DNA of 8,024 nucleotides from assembly GCA_026984595.1 (NCBI GenBank), contig JALSRW010000447.1:1-8024 (forward strand), written 5' to 3'. Below the pieces are notes generated by a model that worked only from the letters and a program-made list of their open reading frames with translations, had not been told where the DNA came from and did not search any database. This DNA is from Alphaproteobacteria bacterium. GTDB lineage: Bacteria > Pseudomonadota > Alphaproteobacteria > Geminicoccales > Geminicoccaceae. Positions within the stretch are counted from its first letter, which is position 1; every line of letters starts with the position of its first letter. A program made the position numbers and the translations under genes. Of this stretch, positions 1-6,417 are shown one piece after another.

Positions 1-389
1 AGCGGCAACCGGACGATATCGAGGGCTGGCGGATGCTGGCCCGCTCCTATCGGGTGCTGGGACGGCGCGCCGAGGCCGCCGAGGCCTACGGCAAGCTGGC
101 CCGCAAGCTGCCCGAGGATGTCGAGGCCCAGCTCGACTACGCCTTGGCGCTGCTGGAAACGGTGCCGGCACAGGAGCCTCTCCCCGAGCGGGTGATCGCC
201 GCCTTCGAGAAGGTCAATCGACTCGACGCCACACAGCCCGACGCCCTCTTTTATCTGGGCCTGGCCGCTGCGCAGCGGGGTGACACGGCGCGGGCGCGGG
301 ATCTCTGGAGCCGCCTCCTTTCCATGCTTCCTGCCGACACTCCGCAGTACAAAGAGGTCAAGAAGCAGCTCGACGCGCTCGATTCCTGA
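1..389 (+). CDS. ccmI: CcmI-type cytochrome c biogenesis protein, C-terminal part (5' end outside window)
   Basis: The reading frame is open from the left edge (first full codon at 3) to a TGA at 387-389, leaving 128 residues of a longer protein. CcmI (CycH) is a membrane-anchored TPR protein of the System I machinery that holds apocytochrome c in the periplasm and delivers it to the haem ligation complex. The visible part has the family pattern: 'DDIEGWRMLARSYRVLGR' early on, then an A-rich TPR helix pair, then 'PDALFYLGLAAAQRGDTARA' and a final 'LWSRLLSMLPADTPQY' block, which resembles the last TPR and tail of CcmI. The frame ends where the family usually ends, so the 3' end looks intact. 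The expected ccm neighbours would lie to the left. A generic TPR protein is the alternative, but the W-x-x-L-A-R-S-Y and L-P-A-D tail favour CcmI. Confidence 0.8.
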   Translation, partial: RQPDDIEGWRMLARSYRVLGRRAEAAEAYGKLARKLPEDVEAQLDYALALLETVPAQEPLPERVIAAFEKVNRLDATQPDALFYLGLAAAQRGDTARARDLWSRLLSMLPADTPQYKEVKKQLDALDS

Positions 390-420
390 GCTTCCGCGCA
401 ATCGTCCGGCGGTCGGCGAA

Positions 421-449
421 TTTACCTCGCGTTAAGCCATCGCTGTCAT
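421..449 (+). promoter_or_regulatory. Candidate sigma-70-type promoter upstream of the leucine dehydrogenase gene
   Basis: TTTACC (421-426) and TGTCAT (444-449) are separated by exactly 17 bases, and each matches the housekeeping consensus at four of six positions. The element lies in the gap after ccmI, just past one of its few AT-richer patches. It would give a leader of about 170 nt before the dehydrogenase start at 630. With such partial matches, chance occurrence is quite possible. I see no clear intrinsic terminator for ccmI in the same gap. Confidence 0.25.
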
Positions 450-498
450 GATCCTCCCGGATGCTCGACCGGGGAGGTCGCATTCCTCGCAAGAATGT

Positions 499-523
499 TT
501 CCGGATCCGGCCCGGTTCCGGAA
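499..523. repeat. Perfect 7-bp inverted repeat in the ccmI-dehydrogenase gap
   Basis: TTCCGGA (499-505) and TCCGGAA (517-523) are perfect inverted copies separated by 11 bases that are themselves GC-rich. It could fold as a leader hairpin if transcription starts near 455, or serve as a protein-binding dyad. It lacks a following T run, so it is not a classical terminator. GC-rich DNA makes CCGG-based dyads fairly common, so function is unproven. Confidence 0.35.
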
Positions 524-564
524 GCCGCTTTCGATATCGGGTGCGCCCGGCCTCCCTCGGCAAG

Positions 565-585
565 CATGTTCCGCGCCGGAGCATG
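565..585. promoter_or_regulatory. 21-bp dyad, candidate operator or leader hairpin before the leucine dehydrogenase gene
   Basis: CATGTTCCG (565-573) and CGGAGCATG (577-585) form 9-bp arms around a 3-base centre with a single mismatch, and that mismatch would be a G-U pair in RNA. The dyad ends 44 bases before the dehydrogenase start codon and abuts TACACT (586-591), a -10-like hexamer with no good -35 partner at normal spacing. The position suits an operator for a local regulator of amino acid catabolism (inference). A leader hairpin is the alternative. Confidence 0.35.
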
Positions 586-629
586 TACACTGTGCGCGAA
601 GCCTTTCGTGCCCGAACCGGGGGTATCGC

Positions 630-1688
630 ATGGAACTTTTCTCGCATCCGGAATTCGATCACCATGAGGAGGTGCGTTTTTTCCACGATCGGGAAAGCGG
701 CCTCCGGGCGATCATCGCGGTCCACGACACCGGCCTCGGACCGGCCATCGGCGGCTGCCGCATGTGGCCCTATGCGAGCGAGGCCGAGGCTTTGCGCGAT
801 GTGCTCCGGCTCTCGCGCGGCATGACCTACAAGGCGGCCATGGCCGGTCTCGCGCACGGGGGCGGGAAGAGCGTGATCCTCGGCGATCCGCGCCGCGACA
901 AGTCCCCCGCCCTGCTGCGCGCCTTCGGCCGCGCGGTCGCGGGCTTCGACGGCCGCTACTATACCGGGGAGGATGTCGGCACCACGCCTGCCGACATGGA
1001 CATCGCCGGCGGCGTCACACAGTACGTCCTCGGCCGCAGCAGCGGTGGCAGCGGCGATCCCTCGCCGATGACCGCCCGCGGCGTGCTGATGGGCATGCGG
1101 GTAGCGGTACGCCATCGCCTCGGACGGGACGACCTCGGGGGCGTCACCGTCGCCATCCAGGGGCTCGGCCATGTCGGCATGCGTCTGGCCGGCCTTCTGG
1201 CGGAAGAGGGGGCGCGGCTGGTGGTCGCCGATCTCGATCCGGCGCGGGTAGAGGCGGCGGCCCGCCGCTTCGATGCCCGGGTGGCGGACGCCGAGGAGAT
1301 CCTGGAGACCCCCTGTGAAGTCTTCGCACCTTGCGCGCTGGGCGCGGTAATCGACGATCGCAGCCTGCCGCGGTTGCGCTGCGCGGTGGTCGCCGGTTCC
1401 GCCAACAACCAGCTCGCCGCTCCGCGTCACGGCGACGGGCTGCACCGAAGGCACATTCTCTACGCTCCCGACTATGTCATCAATGCCGGCGGGGTGATCA
1501 ACATCGCCGAGGAGCTGCACCCCGAGGGCTATCGGCAGGAGCGTGCCTTGCAGCGTCTCGGCGTGATCGCCGAACGTCTTTCCGAGGTCTTCACCCGCGC
1601 CGAGCGCCGTGGCGAGCCTCCCCATCGTGTGGCCGATGCCATGGCCAGGGAGATCGTCGGCACCGCCCGGCGCGCCCGCGCCGCCTGA
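630..1688 (+). CDS. ldh: Leucine dehydrogenase-type (Glu/Leu/Phe/Val) amino acid dehydrogenase
   Basis: Predicted to catalyse NAD+-dependent oxidative deamination of leucine, and probably valine and isoleucine, to the 2-oxo acid and ammonia in the cytoplasm (EC 1.4.1.9). I chose the ATG at 630 over the upstream in-frame ATG at 495. It follows a GGGGG purine run six bases upstream, the protein then starts 'MELFSHPEFDHHEEV' as in the family, and the length of 352 residues fits leucine dehydrogenases (about 350-365). The substrate-binding lysine falls at K68 (GMTYK) and the catalytic lysine at K80 (GGGK), the same numbers as in Bacillus-type enzymes. A Rossmann motif G178-L-G-H-V-G183 is followed by D201 at the end of the second strand, which predicts NAD+ preference. 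'APCALGA', 'SANNQL' and 'APDYVINAGGVINIAEEL' are further family blocks. Phenylalanine or valine dehydrogenase remains possible, since specificity is hard to read from motifs. The symbol ldh here means leucine, not lactate, dehydrogenase. Confidence 0.9.
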   Translation: MELFSHPEFDHHEEVRFFHDRESGLRAIIAVHDTGLGPAIGGCRMWPYASEAEALRDVLRLSRGMTYKAAMAGLAHGGGKSVILGDPRRDKSPALLRAFGRAVAGFDGRYYTGEDVGTTPADMDIAGGVTQYVLGRSSGGSGDPSPMTARGVLMGMRVAVRHRLGRDDLGGVTVAIQGLGHVGMRLAGLLAEEGARLVVADLDPARVEAAARRFDARVADAEEILETPCEVFAPCALGAVIDDRSLPRLRCAVVAGSANNQLAAPRHGDGLHRRHILYAPDYVINAGGVINIAEELHPEGYRQERALQRLGVIAERLSEVFTRAERRGEPPHRVADAMAREIVGTARRARAA

Positions 1689-1694
1689 ATCCCG

Positions 1695-1706
1695 GCGCCC
1701 GGGCGC
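1695..1706. repeat. 12-bp perfect palindrome after the leucine dehydrogenase gene
   Basis: GCGCCCGGGCGC is a perfect palindrome beginning six bases after the dehydrogenase stop codon. It has no loop and no following T run, so it is not a standard Rho-independent terminator, though it could form a small GC hairpin that slows polymerase. The rest of the 107-bp gap before gpsA (1689-1795) shows no convincing -35/-10 pair, leaving open whether gpsA is read through from the dehydrogenase gene. Confidence 0.3.
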
Positions 1707-1795
1707 AACAAATCGTGGCAAGACGTTCATAACACTGGCCCTCGGCGCCATCCGCGGTACAAAGGGATGGGCGTTGACGTTATCGAAAAGGGGCC

Positions 1796-2782
1796 ATGGC
1801 GCAGCCACCGATCGGCGTTGTCGGCAGCGGCAGTTGGGGAACGGCCCTCGCGCAGGCTGTGGCGCGCGGCGGTCGCGAGGTGATGCTCTGGGGGCGCGAC
1901 GGCCCGGCCATGGCCCGTATCGCCCGCAGCCGCGTCAACAGCCGCTATCTGCCGGGCGTCGTGCTCCATCCGGCGATCCGCCTCACCGCCGATCTGCTGG
2001 CTCTCGATCCCTGCCGCATCCTGCTGCTCGCGGTTCCCGCGCAGCGGCTGCGGGAAACGGCCCGTCGCCTCGAGGATCGCGGCCGCGTTCTGGTGATCTG
2101 CGCCAAGGGCATCGAGCGCACCACCCACCGCCGCCTGAGCGAGGTGCTGAGCGAGGAATGTCCCGACTGCCCGCTCGCCGTGCTCTCGGGGCCTTCCTTC
2201 GCGGCCGAGGTCGCCCGTGGCCTGCCGACGGCGCTGACCCTGGCCGCTCCGGCCATCGCGCTCGCCCGCGAGATCGTCGGCGAACTCTCCACGCCCGCCT
2301 TCCGCCTCTATCCCGGCGACGACGTGATCGGCGTGGAGATCGGCGGCGCGCTCAAGAACGTCATCGCCATCGCCGCCGGCATCGTCATGGGACGGGGTCT
2401 CGGGGAGAACGCACGGGCGGCGCTGATCACCCGCGGGCTGGCAGAGATCTCCCGGCTGGGCACCGCACTCGGAGCCCGGCGCGAGACCCTGGCCGGGCTT
2501 TCGGGCATGGGTGATCTGGTGCTGACCGCGACCAGTCTGAGCTCCCGCAACACCCATTTCGGCTTCGACCTCGGCTGCGGTGCTCCGCTCGACAGTCTGA
2601 TCGGCCAGGATGCCCCGCTCTGCGAAGGCGTGTGGACCGCCCGGGCGGCCTGCGAGCTGGCCGCGGCTCACGGTGTGGAGCTGCCGGTGAGCCAGGCAGT
2701 CGCCCGCATTCTGGACGGTACCTGGTCGGTGGATCAGGCGGTCGAGGCCCTGCTCACCCGCCCGCCCGCGGTGCGGGAATGA
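1796..2782 (+). CDS. gpsA: NAD(P)+-dependent glycerol-3-phosphate dehydrogenase
   Basis: GpsA reduces dihydroxyacetone phosphate to sn-glycerol-3-phosphate, the backbone of membrane phospholipids, in the cytoplasm (EC 1.1.1.94). The 328-residue product is full length for the family (about 330-340). The N-terminal Rossmann motif is G10-S-G-S-W-G15, directly after 'MAQPPIGVV'. 'CAKGIE' (residues 102-107), 'LSGPSFAAEVARGLPTA' (130-146) and 'GGALKNVIAIAAG' (183-195, catalytic lysine K187) follow. 'SGMGDLVLTATSLSSRNTHFG' spans residues 236-256 and contains the R251-N252 substrate phosphate-binding pair, and 'EGVWTA' begins at residue 277. The start ATG at 1796 sits close behind an AAAAGGGG run. 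The stop overlaps the start of the HD hydrolase gene as ATGA, suggesting translational coupling. The gene lies 107 bp behind the leucine dehydrogenase gene. It appears intact, with no odd residue. Confidence 0.96.
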   Translation: MAQPPIGVVGSGSWGTALAQAVARGGREVMLWGRDGPAMARIARSRVNSRYLPGVVLHPAIRLTADLLALDPCRILLLAVPAQRLRETARRLEDRGRVLVICAKGIERTTHRRLSEVLSEECPDCPLAVLSGPSFAAEVARGLPTALTLAAPAIALAREIVGELSTPAFRLYPGDDVIGVEIGGALKNVIAIAAGIVMGRGLGENARAALITRGLAEISRLGTALGARRETLAGLSGMGDLVLTATSLSSRNTHFGFDLGCGAPLDSLIGQDAPLCEGVWTARAACELAAAHGVELPVSQAVARILDGTWSVDQAVEALLTRPPAVRE

Positions 2783-3426
2783 ACCGGTCGCTGGCCGATT
2801 GGCAGGCCCGTCTCGAACAGCTCCTGGCCGCCCGGGAGGACGGCGACCCTTCGCACGATCTCGGGCATTTCCGGCGGGTCTGGGCGCTGGCCCGTCGCCT
2901 CGCCGCGGCCGAGGCGCCGGATGCCGACATGCTGGTGCTGCTGGCCGCCTCCTACCTCCACGATCTGGTCAACACGCCCAAGGACTCGCCGGCCCGCGCC
3001 GAAGCTTCGCGTCTGTCGGCCCGGCAGGCGGTGGCGTTGCTGCGGAAAACGGATTTTCCGGCGGATCGGCTGGAGGCCGTGGCCCATGCCATCGAGGCCC
3101 ACAGCTATTCCGCGGGCATCGAGCCGCGGAGCCGGGAAGCGGAGATCCTGCAGGACGCGGACCGCCTCGAAAGCCTGGGCGCGATCGGTCTCGCCCGCCT
3201 GTTCGCAGTCAGCGGGCGGATGGGGCGCCGCCTGCTCGATCCCGACGATCCCTTCGCCGAGCGGCGCCCGCTCGACGATGTCGCCTTCGCCATCGATCAT
3301 GTGAAGACCAAGCTCGACCGTCTGCCGGCGCGGATGCGCACCGCCACCGGCCGCCGCCTCGCCGGGCGGCGACTGGCCTTCGTCCACCGCTTCCTGGAAG
3401 AGCTGGCCCGCGAGCTCGAACCCTAG
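2779..3426 (+). CDS. HD-domain metal-dependent phosphohydrolase (YedJ-like)
   Basis: A 215-residue cytoplasmic protein of the HD superfamily, whose members use metal-bound His/Asp residues to hydrolyse phosphate esters such as nucleotides. Visible metal ligands are H26/H30 in 'SHDLGHFRRV', the signature pair H61-D62 in 'SYLHDLVN', H103 and H108 in 'HAIEAHSYS', and D126 in 'ILQDADRLESLGAIGLAR'. This order and spacing resemble the YedJ group (about 220-230 residues), whose physiological substrate is not well settled. I chose the ATG at 2779 because it overlaps the gpsA stop (ATGA) and makes the protein begin shortly before the first His motif; a longer in-frame extension to 2632 would run inside gpsA. 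The 3' end shares its TAG with the convergent gene at 3423. Coupling to gpsA suggests co-expression, but no functional link is visible. Confidence 0.87.
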   Translation: MNRSLADWQARLEQLLAAREDGDPSHDLGHFRRVWALARRLAAAEAPDADMLVLLAASYLHDLVNTPKDSPARAEASRLSARQAVALLRKTDFPADRLEAVAHAIEAHSYSAGIEPRSREAEILQDADRLESLGAIGLARLFAVSGRMGRRLLDPDDPFAERRPLDDVAFAIDHVKTKLDRLPARMRTATGRRLAGRRLAFVHRFLEELARELEP

Positions 3427-4124
3427 CCCGCCGCCGCGCTCCGGCCGCTTTCCATCAGCTCGCGCGCCTGCTCGACCCAGCGCTCGCGGGCGATCCGTCC
3501 CTTGAAGCCGAGCTCGCTTTCGATGCGGGCGATGTCCTCGGCGGAGAGTGCCGCGATCTGGGCGATGCGGGTGATCCCCATGGCCTCGAGTTTGGCCGCG
3601 ATGGCCGGCCCGATCCCCTTGATGCGCTTGAGATCGTCCCCCTCTCCGCCGGCCGCGGCAGCGCCGCCGCCTCGTTCGGCCAGCAGCTTCCGGCGTTCGG
3701 CGAGGAGCGCCTTGCGGGCGCTGGAGCCCGCGGGAAGCTGGGCGAGCTTGGCATCGATCTGCTTGAGGCGGGCATCGCCGCGCCGCGGCGCGGCGGCGCC
3801 TTCGGCCCCGGCGCGTGCGGCCTCGGATGGTGCCGCCGCGGCGGTGCGGGCGGCTTCCTGCGCGCGTTCGCGTTCGGCCAGTTCGGCCTCGAGGCGGGCC
3901 TTTTCCGCCTCCAGCTCGGCCACCCGGTTCTCGGCCGCGCGCAGGCGCTCCTTGGTCTCCTCATGGGCGGCATCGGCCCGCTTCACGTCCTCGAGCGCGT
4001 GCCGGTACTTGGCTTCCCAGCTACCCTGGACATCGGCGACACGCTCGCCCTCCTTCTGGTCACGCCAGTACCAGACGGCCGCGGCGCCGAGCACCACTCC
4101 GAGAACGAGCCAGAAAAACCACAT
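3423..4124 (-). CDS. Membrane-anchored coiled-coil protein with C-terminal helix-hairpin-helix domain
   Basis: This 233-residue protein has three parts. Residues 2-20 (WFFWLVLGVVLGAAAVWYW) form one membrane segment with almost no N-terminal tail. Residues about 35-95 are a charged E/A/R/L-rich coiled coil ('RVAELEAEKARLEAELAERE'), followed by an Ala-rich linker with a second short helical stretch (118-151). Residues about 164-225 contain 'DLKRIKGIGPAIAAKLEAMGI', a helix-hairpin-helix fold like that of proteins annotated 'flap endonuclease-1-like 5' DNA nuclease'. No nuclease active-site cluster is visible, so nucleic-acid or protein binding is more likely than catalysis. I chose the ATG at 4124 because GGGAGG lies about seven bases upstream and the membrane segment starts at once; an in-frame ATG at 4223 would add 33 unconvincing residues. 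It has its own candidate promoter (4195-4223) and ends tail to tail with the HD hydrolase gene. The exact function is unknown. Confidence 0.82.
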   Translation of the reverse strand: MWFFWLVLGVVLGAAAVWYWRDQKEGERVADVQGSWEAKYRHALEDVKRADAAHEETKERLRAAENRVAELEAEKARLEAELAERERAQEAARTAAAAPSEAARAGAEGAAAPRRGDARLKQIDAKLAQLPAGSSARKALLAERRKLLAERGGGAAAAGGEGDDLKRIKGIGPAIAAKLEAMGITRIAQIAALSAEDIARIESELGFKGRIARERWVEQARELMESGRSAAAG

Positions 4125-4194
4125 GTTCAGACCTCCCGGCGGGAACAAGTCGACCGGACGCGCGCCGCGCGACGACATCGATTCCGTGCCCCGC

Positions 4195-4223
4195 ATGATG
4201 GCCTGCGGCCCGAAGTTTTTCAA
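4195..4223 (-). promoter_or_regulatory. Candidate sigma-70-type promoter for the helix-hairpin-helix protein gene
   Basis: Reading the minus strand, TTGAAA (4223-4218) matches the -35 consensus at five of six positions. CATCAT (4200-4195) matches the -10 consensus at four of six. The spacer is exactly 17 bases. The predicted start of transcription is near 4188, leaving a leader of about 65 nt before the ATG at 4124. This is the best promoter-like pair I found in the window. The -35 element overlaps the loop and arm of the hairpin at 4211-4228, so the end of the upstream GMC operon and this promoter may be interlocked. Confidence 0.42.
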
Positions 4224-4228
4224 CTTCG
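4211..4228 (-). terminator. Hairpin with GAAA loop downstream of the GMC oxidoreductase gene
   Basis: CGAAGTT (4211-4217) and AACTTCG (4222-4228) are perfect inverted copies around four bases. In a minus-strand transcript the loop reads GAAA, a stable GNRA tetraloop. It lies 13 bases after the GMC stop codon (4242-4244), where a transcript 3' end would be expected, but no U run follows. It is therefore at best an incomplete intrinsic terminator or an RNA 3'-end stabiliser. Confidence 0.35.
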
Positions 4229-4241
4229 CTGCGGGAATTCC

Positions 4242-5858
4242 CTAGCTGCGCGCATCCTCGAGGATCATGTCGCTGGCCTTCTCGGCGATCATGATGGTCG
4301 GCGAGTTGGTGTTCCCGGAAGTGATGGTGGGCATCACCGAGGCATCGACGATCCGGATCCCGGCCATGCCGTGCAACCGCAGACGGGCATCCACCACCGC
4401 CATCCGGTCCTCGGCGGGGCCCATCCGGCAGGTGGAAACGGGGTGGAAAATGGTGGTCGCGATCTCGCCCGCCGCCGCCGCCAGTTCCTCGTCCCCGGTG
4501 AGCTCGGCGCCCGGCCGGTATTCCTCGGGCCGGTACGGCGCCAGCGCCCGTGCGGCCATGATGCGGCGGGTCAGGCGCAGCGCGTCCGCCGCCACTTTGC
4601 GATCCTCGGACGTCGCCAGATAGTTGGGCTTGATGCTCGGCGCCTCGCGCGGGTCGGCGCTCCGGATGCGGACATGACCACGACTGGTGGGCCGCAGATT
4701 GCAGACCGAGGGGGTGATCGCGGGGAAGGGGTGCAGGGGATCGCCGAACCTGTCCAGGGACAGCGGCTGCACGTGATATTCCAGATTCGGGGTGTCGAAG
4801 GAGGGGTCGCTCTTGGCGAACGCGCCCAGGGTCGAGGGCGCCATGCTGAGCGGCCCCTTGCGGAAGAGAATGTATTCGAGGCCCATCAGCGCCCGCCAGA
4901 AGTAGCTGTTGCCCCGCTGATTGAGGGTCAGCGCATTCTCCACCCGGAACACCGGCCGGATCTGCAGATGATCCTGCAGATTCTCGCCTACCCCCGGCAG
5001 TTCGTGGACCACCTCGATCCCGTGCTCGCGCAGCAGGGCAGCGGGGCCGATGCCGGAGACCTGCAGGAGCTGGGGCGAGCCGATCGCGCCGGTGGCCAGG
5101 ATCACCTCGATGTTCGCGGCGACCGTCTTGCGCCCACCATGATGCCAGAATTCGACACCCGTCACCCGCCGCCCGTCGAACAGCAGTCTTTTCGCCTGGG
5201 CGTGGGTCAGCACCTCGAGATTGGGCCGCCCCATGGCGGGTCGCAGAAACGCTTTGGCGGTGCTCCAGCGCACGCCGTTCTTCTGGTTGACGTGGAAGTA
5301 GCTGCAGCCCTCGTTGTTGCCGCGGTTGAAATCCTCGATCATCGGAATGCCCAGCTCCGCCGCCGCCTCGCGGAAGGCGTCGAGGATCGGCCAGCGTACC
5401 CGCGGCTCCTCCACCCGCCACTCGCCGCCGGCGCCGTGCCATGCATCGGCGCCCTTGAAGAAGTCCTCGGACTTCTTGAAGTAGGGCAGCACCTCCGACC
5501 AGGACCAGCCGGGGTTGCCCATCTGCCGCCACAGATCGTAGTCGCGGGCCTGGCCGCGCATGTAGATCATGCCGTTGATGGAGGAGCAGCCGCCCAGCAC
5601 CCGGCCGCGGGGATATTTGAGCGCGCGGCCGCCGAGCCCCGCCTCGGGCTCGGTCTCGAAACACCAGTCGGTGCGCGGGTTGTTCTGGGTGTAGAGGTAG
5701 CCGATCGGGATGTGGATCCAGAGATAGTTGTCCTTGCCGCCGGCCTCGAGCAGCAATACCCGCTTGCCCGGATCGGCGGACAGCCGGTTGGCCAGCACGC
5801 AACCGGCCGAGCCGGCCCCCACGATGACATAGTCGAAACTGCCGATGGCCTCGCTCAT
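4242..5858 (-). CDS. GMC-family FAD-dependent oxidoreductase (choline/alcohol dehydrogenase type)
   Basis: A full-length 538-residue flavoprotein of the glucose-methanol-choline family, which oxidises an alcohol group with FAD and passes electrons to the respiratory chain or a carrier. The FAD-binding motif is G14-A-G-S-A-G19 after 'FDYVIV', with E38 of 'LLLEAG' as the ribose ligand. The first GMC signature is 'GRVLGGCSSINGMIYMRG' (residues 85-102) and the second is 'GAIGSPQLLQVSGIGP' (257-272). The C-terminal catalytic pair is H472 in 'HPVSTCRMG' and N516 in 'SGNTNSPTIMIAEKASD'. A His/Asn pair is typical of the choline dehydrogenase/AlkJ-like branch, but the substrate cannot be read from sequence. 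No betB or betI is adjacent, so glycine betaine synthesis is not implied, and a medium- or long-chain alcohol is an equal candidate. GGGGGAGGG just before the ATG is a good ribosome site. The gene starts 18 bases after the lipoprotein gene's stop codon, so the two are probably co-transcribed. Confidence 0.93.
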   Translation of the reverse strand: MSEAIGSFDYVIVGAGSAGCVLANRLSADPGKRVLLLEAGGKDNYLWIHIPIGYLYTQNNPRTDWCFETEPEAGLGGRALKYPRGRVLGGCSSINGMIYMRGQARDYDLWRQMGNPGWSWSEVLPYFKKSEDFFKGADAWHGAGGEWRVEEPRVRWPILDAFREAAAELGIPMIEDFNRGNNEGCSYFHVNQKNGVRWSTAKAFLRPAMGRPNLEVLTHAQAKRLLFDGRRVTGVEFWHHGGRKTVAANIEVILATGAIGSPQLLQVSGIGPAALLREHGIEVVHELPGVGENLQDHLQIRPVFRVENALTLNQRGNSYFWRALMGLEYILFRKGPLSMAPSTLGAFAKSDPSFDTPNLEYHVQPLSLDRFGDPLHPFPAITPSVCNLRPTSRGHVRIRSADPREAPSIKPNYLATSEDRKVAADALRLTRRIMAARALAPYRPEEYRPGAELTGDEELAAAAGEIATTIFHPVSTCRMGPAEDRMAVVDARLRLHGMAGIRIVDASVMPTITSGNTNSPTIMIAEKASDMILEDARS

Positions 5859-5876
5859 CGCCCTCCCCCGGAACTT

Positions 5877-6344
5877 TCAGGATGCGCCCGGCAACCGCGG
5901 CAACCGCAGCGCCGCCTCGCTTTCGAACGGCAGGGCCGTGGTACCGCCCGCCCCGCGCGCCAGCAGGATGTCGCCCGTCAGACGGTAGGTTATTCCCTGC
6001 CCGCTCGCGAGCTCCAGAATCTTTTCCACCAGGGTCGCCGTCGACAGGTAGAGCGGCACCGTGACCTCCTTCTCGCCCAGCGCCGGCACCGTGAAACGCG
6101 CATTGCCGACGCCGCGTCCGAGATGGCTGCCCTCGGTCTCCAGATCGAAGCGCAGACCGCGGGCCACGAGCGCGACGGGGTTCGGATTGAGAATCCGCAG
6201 CCTGGCTTCCAGCTTCTGTTCGAGCAGGCCGAGCTCGGCGGGAGCGAGATCCACCAGACGCACTTCCGGCGGCTCCAGTTCTTGCGGCGCGATGCCCGTA
6301 CAGCCCCCGAGGACCAGCAACACGACCAGCCACCAGGCGCGCAT
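5877..6344 (-). CDS. LEA type 2 (WHy-domain) family lipoprotein
   Basis: A small 155-residue lipoprotein. The N-terminus 'MRAWWLVVLLVLGGCTG' is a short signal peptide with a lipobox L12-G-G-C15. The residue after the lipid-bearing cysteine is Thr, not Asp, so outer-membrane sorting is predicted. The mature part contains 'LEARLRILNPNPVALVARGLRFDLE', where N53-P-N-P56 is the hallmark of LEA14/WHy domains. A beta-rich remainder ('ARFTVPALGEKEVTVPLYLS', 'ITYRLTGDILL') fits that fold. The ATG at 6344 is preferred over one at 6374 because GGGAGG stands six bases before it and the signal peptide then starts correctly. In bacteria the family has been linked to desiccation or stress protection, but its function in Gram-negative lipoproteins is largely unknown. 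It is the first gene of a probable operon with the GMC oxidoreductase. No convincing promoter is visible upstream on this strand. Confidence 0.85.
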   Translation of the reverse strand: MRAWWLVVLLVLGGCTGIAPQELEPPEVRLVDLAPAELGLLEQKLEARLRILNPNPVALVARGLRFDLETEGSHLGRGVGNARFTVPALGEKEVTVPLYLSTATLVEKILELASGQGITYRLTGDILLARGAGGTTALPFESEAALRLPRLPGAS

Positions 6345-6417
6345 CCGTTTCCTCCCGCTGTCCGATCCCGCCACACAGCCTAGACCGATCGGGGGCCGGG
6401 CTCCACCTCGGCGACCA

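Noticed and set aside
495..629. Longer N-terminus for the leucine dehydrogenase from the ATG at 495
   Set aside because: The extra 45 residues have no family similarity and an atypical Pro/Cys/Arg-rich composition, while the ATG at 630 places both active-site lysines at the family's positions 68 and 80.
432..1808. A minus-strand frame of 458 codons opposite the leucine dehydrogenase gene
   Set aside because: It mirrors the conserved dehydrogenase and contains only composition-driven sequence; no ribosome site or family motif supports it.
4125..4223. Longer N-terminus for the helix-hairpin-helix protein from the ATG at 4223
   Set aside because: The start at 4124 has a strong GGGAGG site and begins directly with the membrane segment. 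The longer version would also begin at the -35 hexamer of the gene's likely promoter.
2799..6383. A plus-strand frame of 1194 codons without a stop, spanning the HD hydrolase and running antisense to three minus-strand genes
   Set aside because: It crosses four well-supported genes on both strands, and its translation is rich in R, A, G, P and H with no recognisable domain. In GC-rich coding DNA the codons that create antisense stops are rare, so such frames arise by composition.
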